Below are positions 1 to 6,047 of a DNA stretch of 7,833 bases, one piece after another. Under the pieces are notes generated by a model. It had not been told where the DNA came from. It ran no database searches and saw only the letters and a program-made list of their open reading frames with translations. The translations under genes and the position numbers were made by a program. This stretch comes from Paracoccaceae bacterium (GTDB lineage Bacteria; Pseudomonadota; Alphaproteobacteria; Rhodobacterales; Rhodobacteraceae), in the NCBI GenBank assembly GCA_002746395.1, contig NVXA01000007.1, positions 108,603-116,435 on the forward strand, in the 5' to 3' direction. Within the stretch, counting starts at the first letter, position 1. The number at the start of each line of letters is the position of its first letter.

Positions 1-509
1 GTGTCATGCAACGTATCCGCGCAAGACCATCGCACCCCTTTGAACAAATCGGGCGGAAGCGGGCGCACGCGTCGCATCCCCACCAGCCAGAACCCACCAT
101 CCTCCGCAGGGCCGAAAACACAGTCATGATCGCGCAATTTGGCAAAAGCATCGCGGATGATCGCGGTTGTAATCCCCGGAATATCGCCACCAATCAGCAC
201 AACCGGCCCCCTTGGTGTAGCCTCGAAAACATGTCGCATCCGCGCGCCCAGATCGCCGCCCAACTGCGGATCTCGCGGTATCCCCAAAGGCCAAGCGCGG
301 CTGTGCAACGCTAGTGGAGCAGGCGAAACTGACAATCGGAGCTGCCATTGCGGATCAACGCCAACCTCCCGTATCAGCCGCTTTGTTTGATGCCGAAACC
401 ACCACGCCGCGTTGGTCATGCCAATATCACGGCCCAGTCGCGTCTTGACGCGACCGGCCTGCGACTCCTTCACCATTATGACTAGGCGCGGCCTAACGAT
501 ACGGGGCAC
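1..509 (-). CDS. DUF2064 / TIGR04282-family (CofC-like) nucleotidyl/glycosyl transferase, C-terminus cut by window edge
   Basis: The first 169 codons are present and the 3' end lies beyond base 1. Reading from GTG at 509, residues 8-13 form a hydrophobic beta strand (LVIMVK), followed by the GRVKTRLG nucleotide-binding loop at 19-26 and a WWFRHQ segment at 36-41. A metal/nucleotide-site strand LIGGDIPG lies at 105-112, FGPAEDGGFWL at 132-142 and the LFKGVRW segment at 155-161. This order is typical of the GT-A-fold DUF2064 family, annotated as arsenosugar-biosynthesis glycosyltransferase-like; the true substrate is unknown. I chose GTG at 509 because GGAG (517-520) sits 7 bases before it and it keeps the N-terminal strand intact. 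ATG at 476 would remove the first strand and has no clear ribosome site. The gene overlaps the end of ptsP by 17 bp, so it is probably translationally coupled. Family assignment is firm, function is not. Confidence 0.85.
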   Translation of the reverse strand, partial: MPRIVRPRLVIMVKESQAGRVKTRLGRDIGMTNAAWWFRHQTKRLIREVGVDPQWQLRLSVSPAPLALHSRAWPLGIPRDPQLGGDLGARMRHVFEATPRGPVVLIGGDIPGITTAIIRDAFAKLRDHDCVFGPAEDGGFWLVGMRRVRPLPPDLFKGVRWSCADTLHD

Positions 510-2751
510 CGACCGTCTCCAGATAAATGCGCAGCGCAGGGCGTACAGATTGCGAACCGGACGCTCGGGCTTCGTCGATCACATGTTTCACTTCAGCCAA
601 ATCCACGAACCGTATCAACCGCTTGATCGGCCCGATCGAGGCTGGCCGCATCGACAATGTCCGCAGCCCCATCGCGGCAAATGCTAGTGCCTCCAGCGTG
701 CGGCCCGCATCCTCGCCACAAAATGATACCGGTGTGCCGGACAGATCACATTTCTGCACAATCTGTTCGATGAAGTTCAGAAAACTGACATTCAGCGTGT
801 CATATCTGCGCCGCACCCGTTCATTCTCGCGGTCTGCCGCAAAGAAGAACTGTTTCAAATCATTGCCGCCAATCGAAATGAAATCCGCAAGATCGTAGAA
901 CTGCGAAGGTGCAAACGCCATGCTTGGTGTTTCCAACATCACCCCGATTTCAATCTTGCTTGGCATCAAGTGTCGCTGCTTTTTCTCACGCTCCACCTCG
1001 TCCAACAATCGCTGCCGCGCTTCGCTAAACTCGTCAAACTGTGCAACCATCGGGAACATCACCTTCAATGGTCGCCCTTTGGCCCCGCGTATCAACGTCT
1101 GAAACTGCATCCGCATCAAGCCGGGCCGATCCAGCCCCAGCCGGATACCGCGCCAACCCATTGCCGGATTGGGTTCGTCCACCCGCTTCATATAGGGCAG
1201 CACCTTGTCCGACCCGATATCGAGCGTTCGAAACGTAACGGGGCGCCCTTGCGCCGCATCCATCACCGTCGAATAAGTATCCGCCAATTCCGACCGCTTC
1301 GGAAAGGTGGATCGCAGCAGGAACTGCAATTCGGTGCGGAAAAGCCCGACACCTTCAGCCCCCGAACTTTCCAGCGAGGGTAGATTGCTCATCAACCCTG
1401 CGTTCATTTCCAACCGCACGCGCGTGCCATCCTTCGATTCCGCTGGAAGGTCGCGCAACGCGGCGTATTCCTCCTGCGCTTCTTCGCGCATCGCAATTTT
1501 TTCATGAAACGCCAGCCGGACGCTTTCCTCGGGCCGCAAATGCGCGACACCTGCATCGCCATCCAGCAAAATCTCGTCGCCGCTTAAGGCTGCACGCGTG
1601 ATCCGCGCCGCCTGAATGACTAACGGAATCGCCAAAGCCCGCGCCACGATCACCGCGTGTGATCCAACGGACCCTTCCTCAAGCACCACGCCCTTCAGCT
1701 TCTTGCCGTAATCCAGCAGCTCCGCAGGGCCGATGTTGCGCGCGACCAATATCGCATCTTTCGGCATCTCGCCGCCATTCACTTCACGCCCCGTAAGGAT
1801 ACGCAACAAGCGGTTCGACAGGTCATCCAGATCGTGCAGACGTTCGCGCAGGTACGCATCCGTCACACGCTCCATCCGTGTTCGTGTGCTGGATTGTTCC
1901 TTCTCCACCGCGACCTCTGCTGCCAACCCGCTTAAGATGGAGGCCTCCATCCGCGCGCGCCAACCTTTGTCGTGCGCGAACATCCGGTAAGCGTCCAGCA
2001 CCTCGCGGCCCTCGCCACTGATCGCCAGATTCCGGTTTGACAGCATATCGTCGATATCGGACTGCAATTCGATAAAGCCGGTGGAAAGGCGGTACATCTC
2101 CACCTCCGGATCCTCGGCAACAGGGTTGGCAATAACGATGTGCGGTTCATGCAAAACCACATGCCCTTCGGCCACACCTTCTTGCGCAATCACACCTTTG
2201 GCAAAAAATGGCCGTTGGTGCGGCATGGCCATCGCGGCCTCGCCCTCGGCCGTAAATGCGCCCAACTCTGCCATTTCGGCGATAACCATCGCCACGACTT
2301 CAAGGCCGTAAACCTCGTCATCCGTGTAAACCCGCGCGGCCTTGTTTTGCACAACCAAAACGCCCAGCACATCGCCGACACGCTGGATCGGCACACCAAG
2401 GAAGGATGCGTACACCTCCTCCCCTGTTTCGGGCATAAACCGGAAACCTTTGGCCGATGGCGCATCCGAGGTCTTGAACGGACTTGCCGCATCGGCAATT
2501 CGCCCAACCAACCCTTGCCCAACGCGCAGGCGTGTCCGGTGAACGGATTCAGGGTTCAAACCTTCGGTTGAACACAACTCCAACGTCCGCTCGTCGCGCC
2601 GCAGGTAAATCGAACACACTTCTGCTTCCATCGAGGACGCAATCACATGCGTGACCTTGTCCAAGCGCGCCTGCCCCTCGCCTTGCTCGGCAAGGATGTC
2701 GCGCAAGCGTTTCAGCAAGACGTGGGATTTAACCCCTTTTGGTGCGGGCAT
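493..2751 (-). CDS. ptsP: Phosphoenolpyruvate--protein phosphotransferase PtsP (enzyme I-Ntr)
   Basis: This cytoplasmic first kinase of the nitrogen PTS takes phosphate from PEP onto a histidine and passes it to NPr (PtsO), then EIIA-Ntr; neither partner is in the window. The 752 residues match the roughly 750 usual for the family. A GAF domain spans about 15-165. The EI N-terminal region follows (about 185-310), then the swivelling phosphohistidine domain with GSVGSHAVIVARAL (active His365). The PEP-binding TIM barrel runs from about 440 to 735, with GLFRTE at 469-474, DIGSDK at 511-516, MLETPS at 605-610, SIGGNDLKQF at 626-635 and the catalytic-loop Cys678 in SFCGEDAG. In relatives the GAF domain responds to glutamine. 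The start has an AAGGGGG ribosome site just upstream and lies 11 bp after lysC, suggesting cotranscription. Gly629 replaces the usual Ser/Thr of the family signature, probably a lineage variant. Identification is very secure. Confidence 0.97.
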   Translation of the reverse strand: MPAPKGVKSHVLLKRLRDILAEQGEGQARLDKVTHVIASSMEAEVCSIYLRRDERTLELCSTEGLNPESVHRTRLRVGQGLVGRIADAASPFKTSDAPSAKGFRFMPETGEEVYASFLGVPIQRVGDVLGVLVVQNKAARVYTDDEVYGLEVVAMVIAEMAELGAFTAEGEAAMAMPHQRPFFAKGVIAQEGVAEGHVVLHEPHIVIANPVAEDPEVEMYRLSTGFIELQSDIDDMLSNRNLAISGEGREVLDAYRMFAHDKGWRARMEASILSGLAAEVAVEKEQSSTRTRMERVTDAYLRERLHDLDDLSNRLLRILTGREVNGGEMPKDAILVARNIGPAELLDYGKKLKGVVLEEGSVGSHAVIVARALAIPLVIQAARITRAALSGDEILLDGDAGVAHLRPEESVRLAFHEKIAMREEAQEEYAALRDLPAESKDGTRVRLEMNAGLMSNLPSLESSGAEGVGLFRTELQFLLRSTFPKRSELADTYSTVMDAAQGRPVTFRTLDIGSDKVLPYMKRVDEPNPAMGWRGIRLGLDRPGLMRMQFQTLIRGAKGRPLKVMFPMVAQFDEFSEARQRLLDEVEREKKQRHLMPSKIEIGVMLETPSMAFAPSQFYDLADFISIGGNDLKQFFFAADRENERVRRRYDTLNVSFLNFIEQIVQKCDLSGTPVSFCGEDAGRTLEALAFAAMGLRTLSMRPASIGPIKRLIRFVDLAEVKHVIDEARASGSQSVRPALRIYLETVGAPYR

Positions 2752-2762
2752 ATCGCCCCCTT

Positions 2763-4016
2763 TTACGATGCTTTGTCCAAATCAAAGGCATCATGCAGGG
2801 ATTGCACGGCGAGTTCCATATATTTCCGATCAACCAGAACGGAAACTTTAATTTCGGACGTCGTGATAACCTTGATGTTGATCCCGTCATCCGACAATGC
2901 TTTGAACATTTTCTGGGCCACACCTGCATGGCTACGCATCCCGATCCCGACAATCGAAACCTTGGCCACAGCCGTATCCGCATCCAGCGCATGATAGTTG
3001 ATCTCGCCGGAATCTTTGGCCTTCTCGATCGCTTTGGTCGCCAAAGGCACCTGATCAACAGGGCAAGAGAACGTCATATCCGTGCGCCCGTCTTCCGAAA
3101 TATTCTGAATGATCATATCAACATTCACGCCAGCATCCGCCAGCGGACCAAAGATCGCCGCCGCAATACCGGGCCTGTCAGCCACCGAGATAAGCGTCAT
3201 TTTCGCTTCGTCGCGCACCGAGGCGACCCCTGCTACTGCGTTCTGTTCCATGATTTCCTCCTCGTCGCAAACCAGCGTTCCCGGCTCGTCTGCAAAACTG
3301 CTAAGCACCTGAAGGCGCACCTTGTAACGCATCGCCAACTCGACAGATCGGGTTTGCAACACTTTGGCACCCAGCGACGCCAGCTCCAACATTTCCTCGT
3401 AAGCGATCTTTTCCAGCTTACGCGCTTTTTGGGTGATGCGGGGGTCCGTTGTGTAAATCCCGTCCACATCCGTATAAATATCGCACCGCTCCGCCTCGAA
3501 CGCGGCCGCGAACGCCACTGCCGTGGTGTCCGAGCCACCCCGCCCAAGCGTCGTAATCCGGTTTTCTTCGCTGATGCCTTGAAAACCCGCGATCACGGCA
3601 ACTTCCATGCCCTCGCCAAACTTGGTGTTTAGATTATCGGACGGAATTTCCTCAATCCGCGCCGCACCATGCGCTGACGTTGTCTTAACCGGCACCTGCC
3701 ACCCTTGCCAGCTTCGCGCCTGAACGCCCATTTCTTGCAACACGATTGACAAAATACCCGATGTTACCTGCTCGCCCGAAGACACAATCGCATCATATTC
3801 GCGCGCATCATAAAACCCCGGCGTCGCGGCATCCGGCCCAGCGGCCGCATCGCGCACCCAGCCGACCAGCTCGTTCGTTTTGCCCGACATTGCCGACAGC
3901 ACAACGATCACACGATAGCCGTTATCGACCTCGCGCTGCACTTTACGTGCCACGTTGCGGATTTTATCCACATCAGCCACCGAAGTGCCGCCAAATTTCA
4001 TAACCAGCAAAGGCAT
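2763..4016 (-). CDS. lysC: Aspartate kinase (aspartokinase), ACT-domain regulated
   Basis: This enzyme catalyses ATP + L-aspartate to 4-phospho-L-aspartate, the committed step towards lysine, threonine, methionine and diaminopimelate. The 417 residues fit the class of monofunctional kinases made as alpha/beta forms. The amino-acid-kinase domain occupies about 1-235, with KFGGTSV at 7-13, the SSGEQ motif at 79-83, GRGGSDTTA at 158-166 and YTDVDGIYTTDPR at 181-193. Two ACT domains follow, about 270-340 and 350-417. The first carries the effector-site segment NISEDGRTDMTF at 305-316, which in Corynebacterium contains residues for lysine/threonine feedback, so feedback control is expected. The ATG at 4016 is the only start placing KFGGTSV normally; its upstream ribosome site is weak (GGGAAT). 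An internal in-frame start with a perfect Shine-Dalgarno (listed separately) would give a 162-residue regulatory beta subunit. ptsP follows after 11 bp. Confidence 0.97.
   Translation of the reverse strand: MPLLVMKFGGTSVADVDKIRNVARKVQREVDNGYRVIVVLSAMSGKTNELVGWVRDAAAGPDAATPGFYDAREYDAIVSSGEQVTSGILSIVLQEMGVQARSWQGWQVPVKTTSAHGAARIEEIPSDNLNTKFGEGMEVAVIAGFQGISEENRITTLGRGGSDTTAVAFAAAFEAERCDIYTDVDGIYTTDPRITQKARKLEKIAYEEMLELASLGAKVLQTRSVELAMRYKVRLQVLSSFADEPGTLVCDEEEIMEQNAVAGVASVRDEAKMTLISVADRPGIAAAIFGPLADAGVNVDMIIQNISEDGRTDMTFSCPVDQVPLATKAIEKAKDSGEINYHALDADTAVAKVSIVGIGMRSHAGVAQKMFKALSDDGINIKVITTSEIKVSVLVDRKYMELAVQSLHDAFDLDKAS
3249..3262 (-). promoter_or_regulatory. Internal ribosome-binding site and in-frame ATG for a putative lysC beta subunit
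   Basis: On the minus strand AGGAGG (3257-3262) is followed by a 5-base spacer and ATG at 3251-3249, in frame with lysC at codon Met256. The site matches the anti-Shine-Dalgarno perfectly and is much stronger than the one before the full-length start. The product would be 162 residues containing both ACT domains, starting MEQNAVAGVA. In Bacillus subtilis and Corynebacterium glutamicum, aspartokinase beta subunits of about this size begin at this position and assemble into alpha2beta2 enzymes. Seen: site, spacing and frame. Inferred: that it is used here. GAG-GAG-GAA codons for a Glu run could make such a site by chance. Confidence 0.65.
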
Positions 4017-4067
4017 TACCGTATTCCCGTCAATTTCGCGCCCGTCTTACCGCGTGAGGGCTAGGGG

Positions 4068-4079
4068 GGCAAGGTTGCC
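4068..4079. repeat. Short palindrome GGCAA-GG-TTGCC in the ridA-lysC gap
   Basis: Perfect 5-base arms separated by two bases lie directly after the ridA stop, within the 65-bp gap before lysC. On the transcribed strand it is followed by a run of C, not T, so it does not look like an intrinsic terminator. It could be an operator or chance. The rest of the gap shows only a poor promoter match. Confidence 0.25.
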
Positions 4080-4081
4080 AA

Positions 4082-4471
4082 TCAATCAAACGTCGCCACC
4101 AGATCAATTTCAACCGAGGCCCCAACCGCCAACCCCGTCACCCCGATACACGTTCTTGAAGGCAGTTTGCCTTCCTCGAAATAACTCATGTAAATCGCGT
4201 TCATCTTGTCGAAGTCCTGAAAGTTAACCAGATACACCCGCGCAAACGCTACCTTGGAAAACGACGACCCCGCCTCGCGCAGCACATCGGCAAGGTTCCG
4301 CATGACTTGATGCGTCTGTTCTTCAATGCCGGAACCCACCAGTTTGGTCGGGTCATCCGGCAACGTCGGCATCTGCCCCGTTACAAACAGAAAGTCGCCC
4401 GCCTTAACCGCATGGCTAAAAGGCCCGACACGTTCCGGCCCTGCGCCAAATACCAAATGTTCAATATCCAT
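4082..4471 (-). CDS. RidA/YjgF/Rid-family protein (enamine/imine deaminase)
   Basis: RidA proteins are small cytoplasmic trimers that hydrolyse reactive enamine/imine intermediates such as 2-aminoacrylate released by PLP-dependent dehydratases, giving the keto acid and ammonia and protecting PLP enzymes. The 129 residues are the full family length. Visible family segments are GPFSHAV (16-22), FLFVTGQMP (28-36), the mid helix NLADVLREAG (59-68) and the C-terminal SRTCIGV with Arg106, the carboxylate-binding arginine of active members. Glu121 in SVEIDLVA matches the glutamate proposed to position the catalytic water. The tyrosine of the E. coli GPY motif is Phe18 here, so this may be a Rid subgroup other than archetypal RidA. 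The GGGAG ribosome site (4478-4482) is 6 bases before the start, and the upstream transporter gene ends 1 bp away, so the two are almost certainly cotranscribed. lysC lies 65 bp downstream. Family secure, substrate unproven. Confidence 0.92.
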   Translation of the reverse strand: MDIEHLVFGAGPERVGPFSHAVKAGDFLFVTGQMPTLPDDPTKLVGSGIEEQTHQVMRNLADVLREAGSSFSKVAFARVYLVNFQDFDKMNAIYMSYFEEGKLPSRTCIGVTGLAVGASVEIDLVATFD

Positions 4472-4472
4472 C

Positions 4473-5342
4473 TTATGCTCCCTGTGATTTCTGGCGTTCC
4501 CGCCAAAGTGTAAATAGCCCCGACCCGATGATCAGCCCTGCCCCCAGAACGATCCACAAATCAACCGTCTCTCCAAATATCGTCAACCCGATAGCGGCTG
4601 CGAAAACCAGTTGGAAATACGCGAACGGCTGCACGGTTGACGCCTCCGCCACCGCATAGGCCTTGATAAGCAGGTAATGCCCACCGGCCCCCGTCAGGCA
4701 TAATAGCCCCATGATCCACCAGTCGTTACCGATGATCGGTTCCCAGTAAAATGGCCCGATCAGCGTGATCGCGGCGGCGCCTGCAACACCCGTCCAAAAG
4801 AAGCTGGTTTCCGCGCTATCTTTGCGCGCCACATACCGCGTTAACAAACCGTAAACGGCAAACATCAAGGCGGAAAGCAACGGTATCAACGCCTCTGGTG
4901 CGAAAACCGAAAATCCGGGGCGCAAGATTATCAGCACACCAATAAACCCGACGCCAATCGCCACCCACCTACGTGGCCCAACTTTTTCGCCCAATATCGG
5001 GCCAGATAGCGCCGCGATCAACAACGGATAACTGGTAAATACCGCATGGCTGGCCACAAGTCCAAGTTTGACGAACGCGATGACCATCACGCAAATCTCG
5101 GCGACCAGCAGTACGCCCCGCGTGATCTGCAATAGTGGTTGCGAGGTCGCCGCCACCCGCCGGATCCCGCCCTTGCGGGAAGCCGACAATGCCACGACAA
5201 AAGCCGCAAAAAACCAGTAGCGGATCATCACCACCAGCACAGTGTTATACTCGCTGGCCAAATACCGCGACAGCCCATCCTGCACCGCAAACACGAACGT
5301 CGTGGCGATCATCAACGGAATACCTAAACGGGCGTTGTTCAT
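4473..5342 (-). CDS. DMT-superfamily transporter, two EamA domains
   Basis: An integral inner-membrane protein of 289 residues with about ten predicted hydrophobic segments (roughly 7-25, 33-53, 72-92, 97-116, 124-141, 148-168, 178-196, 208-226, 237-256 and 261-280). It contains the duplicated EamA architecture. The end of the first repeat shows GEKVGPRRWVAIGVGFIGV (118-136) and the second shows the matching FGETVDLWIVLGAGLIIGSG (256-275). The C-terminus is short and basic (RERQK). Family members export amino acids and other metabolites or import riboflavin or S-adenosylmethionine; nothing in the sequence fixes the substrate. Its neighbours RidA and lysC make an amino-acid-related substrate plausible, but that is only inference. 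The start codon overlaps the mnmD stop as ATGA, and ridA follows after 1 bp, so translational coupling within one operon is likely. Confidence 0.9.
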   Translation of the reverse strand: MNNARLGIPLMIATTFVFAVQDGLSRYLASEYNTVLVVMIRYWFFAAFVVALSASRKGGIRRVAATSQPLLQITRGVLLVAEICVMVIAFVKLGLVASHAVFTSYPLLIAALSGPILGEKVGPRRWVAIGVGFIGVLIILRPGFSVFAPEALIPLLSALMFAVYGLLTRYVARKDSAETSFFWTGVAGAAAITLIGPFYWEPIIGNDWWIMGLLCLTGAGGHYLLIKAYAVAEASTVQPFAYFQLVFAAAIGLTIFGETVDLWIVLGAGLIIGSGLFTLWRERQKSQGA

Positions 5343-6004
5343 AGCAACACCCCAACGCTCATATGCCGTTTATTGCCATGCCCCGCTGGGCGCGCAACAC
5401 TAAACCCAGCCTCGACCAGCGCACGTCGCACATGCCCTGCGGCGGTATAAGTCGCAAATGTCCCGCCCTGCGCCGTGTGCGCGCCCACCGCCTGCATGAT
5501 TTCCGGCGACCATAATTCAGGGTTTTTCGCGGGGCTAAACCCGTCCAGAAACCACGCATCCGCCTTACCGCCCCACTCGGGCAAAGCCTCCCGCGCATCG
5601 CCAATAATCACGTTCAATTCCAGCGTTTCGCACCGCATCTGCATGCCACCTGCCGTTAGGCGTTTCGCATATTCCACCAACTCAGGCCAAACTGCCAAAG
5701 CCTGCGCCATTTCGCCGAGGCTCATCGGATACGCCTCGAAACTCGTGAACCGCAGGGGGGTGGTCATTCCGGCATCCTCCCACGCCTTCCACGCCGCCAA
5801 CAGGTTCAGGCCTGACCCGAACCCCAGCTCTGCAATATGAAACCCCTCAACAAACCGTTCCGGCAAGCCGTTACCGCCCAAAAACACATGCCGCGCCTCG
5901 GCCAGACCGTCATTCACCGAAAAATACGGGTCGTCAAAACGCAGGCAAACCGGCGCACCGTTCCGCCATTCCAAATCTGCCTTTTGCGCTTTGCCCAAAT
6001 TCAT
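5339..6004 (-). CDS. mnmD: tRNA (mnm5s2U34)-methyltransferase, stand-alone MnmC methyltransferase domain (MnmD)
   Basis: This enzyme transfers a methyl group from S-adenosylmethionine to 5-aminomethyl(-2-thio)uridine at wobble position 34 of tRNAs reading split codon boxes, the last step to mnm5(s2)U. The 221 residues correspond to the methyltransferase half of E. coli MnmC (DUF752). The N-terminal LEWRNGAPVCLRFDDPYFS segment (11-29) is family-typical. SAM motif I is FHIAELGFGSGLN (55-67), and a FEAYP strand follows at 89-93. The DAWFLDGFSPAKNPELW signature lies at 149-165, and FATYTAAGHVRRAL at 183-196 precedes the terminal GHGNKRHM segment (208-215). No FAD domain is fused; a FAD-dependent oxidoreductase is encoded divergently 43 bp away. 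A GGGG tract lies 6 bases before the ATG. The stop overlaps the transporter start by 4 bp (ATGA), making this the likely first gene of the minus-strand operon. Confidence 0.93.
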   Translation of the reverse strand: MNLGKAQKADLEWRNGAPVCLRFDDPYFSVNDGLAEARHVFLGGNGLPERFVEGFHIAELGFGSGLNLLAAWKAWEDAGMTTPLRFTSFEAYPMSLGEMAQALAVWPELVEYAKRLTAGGMQMRCETLELNVIIGDAREALPEWGGKADAWFLDGFSPAKNPELWSPEIMQAVGAHTAQGGTFATYTAAGHVRRALVEAGFSVARPAGHGNKRHMSVGVLL

Positions 6005-6037
6005 GCTTTACCCCGTTTGAATCGGACAATGGGCAAA
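5990..6037. repeat. Inverted repeat TTTGCCCA ... TGGGCAAA around the divergent start region
   Basis: Perfect 8-base arms lie at 5990-5997 and 6030-6037, separated by 32 bases. The left arm is inside the first codons of mnmD and the right arm is in the leader just before the oxidoreductase start. The placement in a 43-bp divergent gap would suit an operator, but the arms are short and chance is a real alternative. I could not find convincing -10/-35 elements for either gene in this gap. Confidence 0.3.
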
Positions 6038-6047
6038 AGGCGCGGGC

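Noticed and set aside
2140..2571. 143-codon plus-strand open frame opposite the ptsP GAF domain
   Set aside because: A shadow of ptsP, with His/Arg-rich composition and no ribosome site or family resemblance.
2739..3632. 297-codon plus-strand open frame antisense to lysC
   Set aside because: It lies entirely over the clearly real lysC/ptsP region, has no recognisable domain and an odd His/Arg-rich composition. It is best explained as a shadow of GC-rich codon use.
4044..4072. Promoter for lysC (TTGCCC, 17-base spacer, TAAGAC on the minus strand)
   Set aside because: Spacing is ideal, but only 4/6 and 3/6 consensus matches in a GC-rich region; too weak to list as a feature.
4017..4081. Lysine riboswitch or attenuator before lysC
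   Set aside because: The gap is only 65 bp, much shorter than a lysine riboswitch (about 170 nt), and there is no terminator hairpin with a T run or leader peptide with lysine codons.
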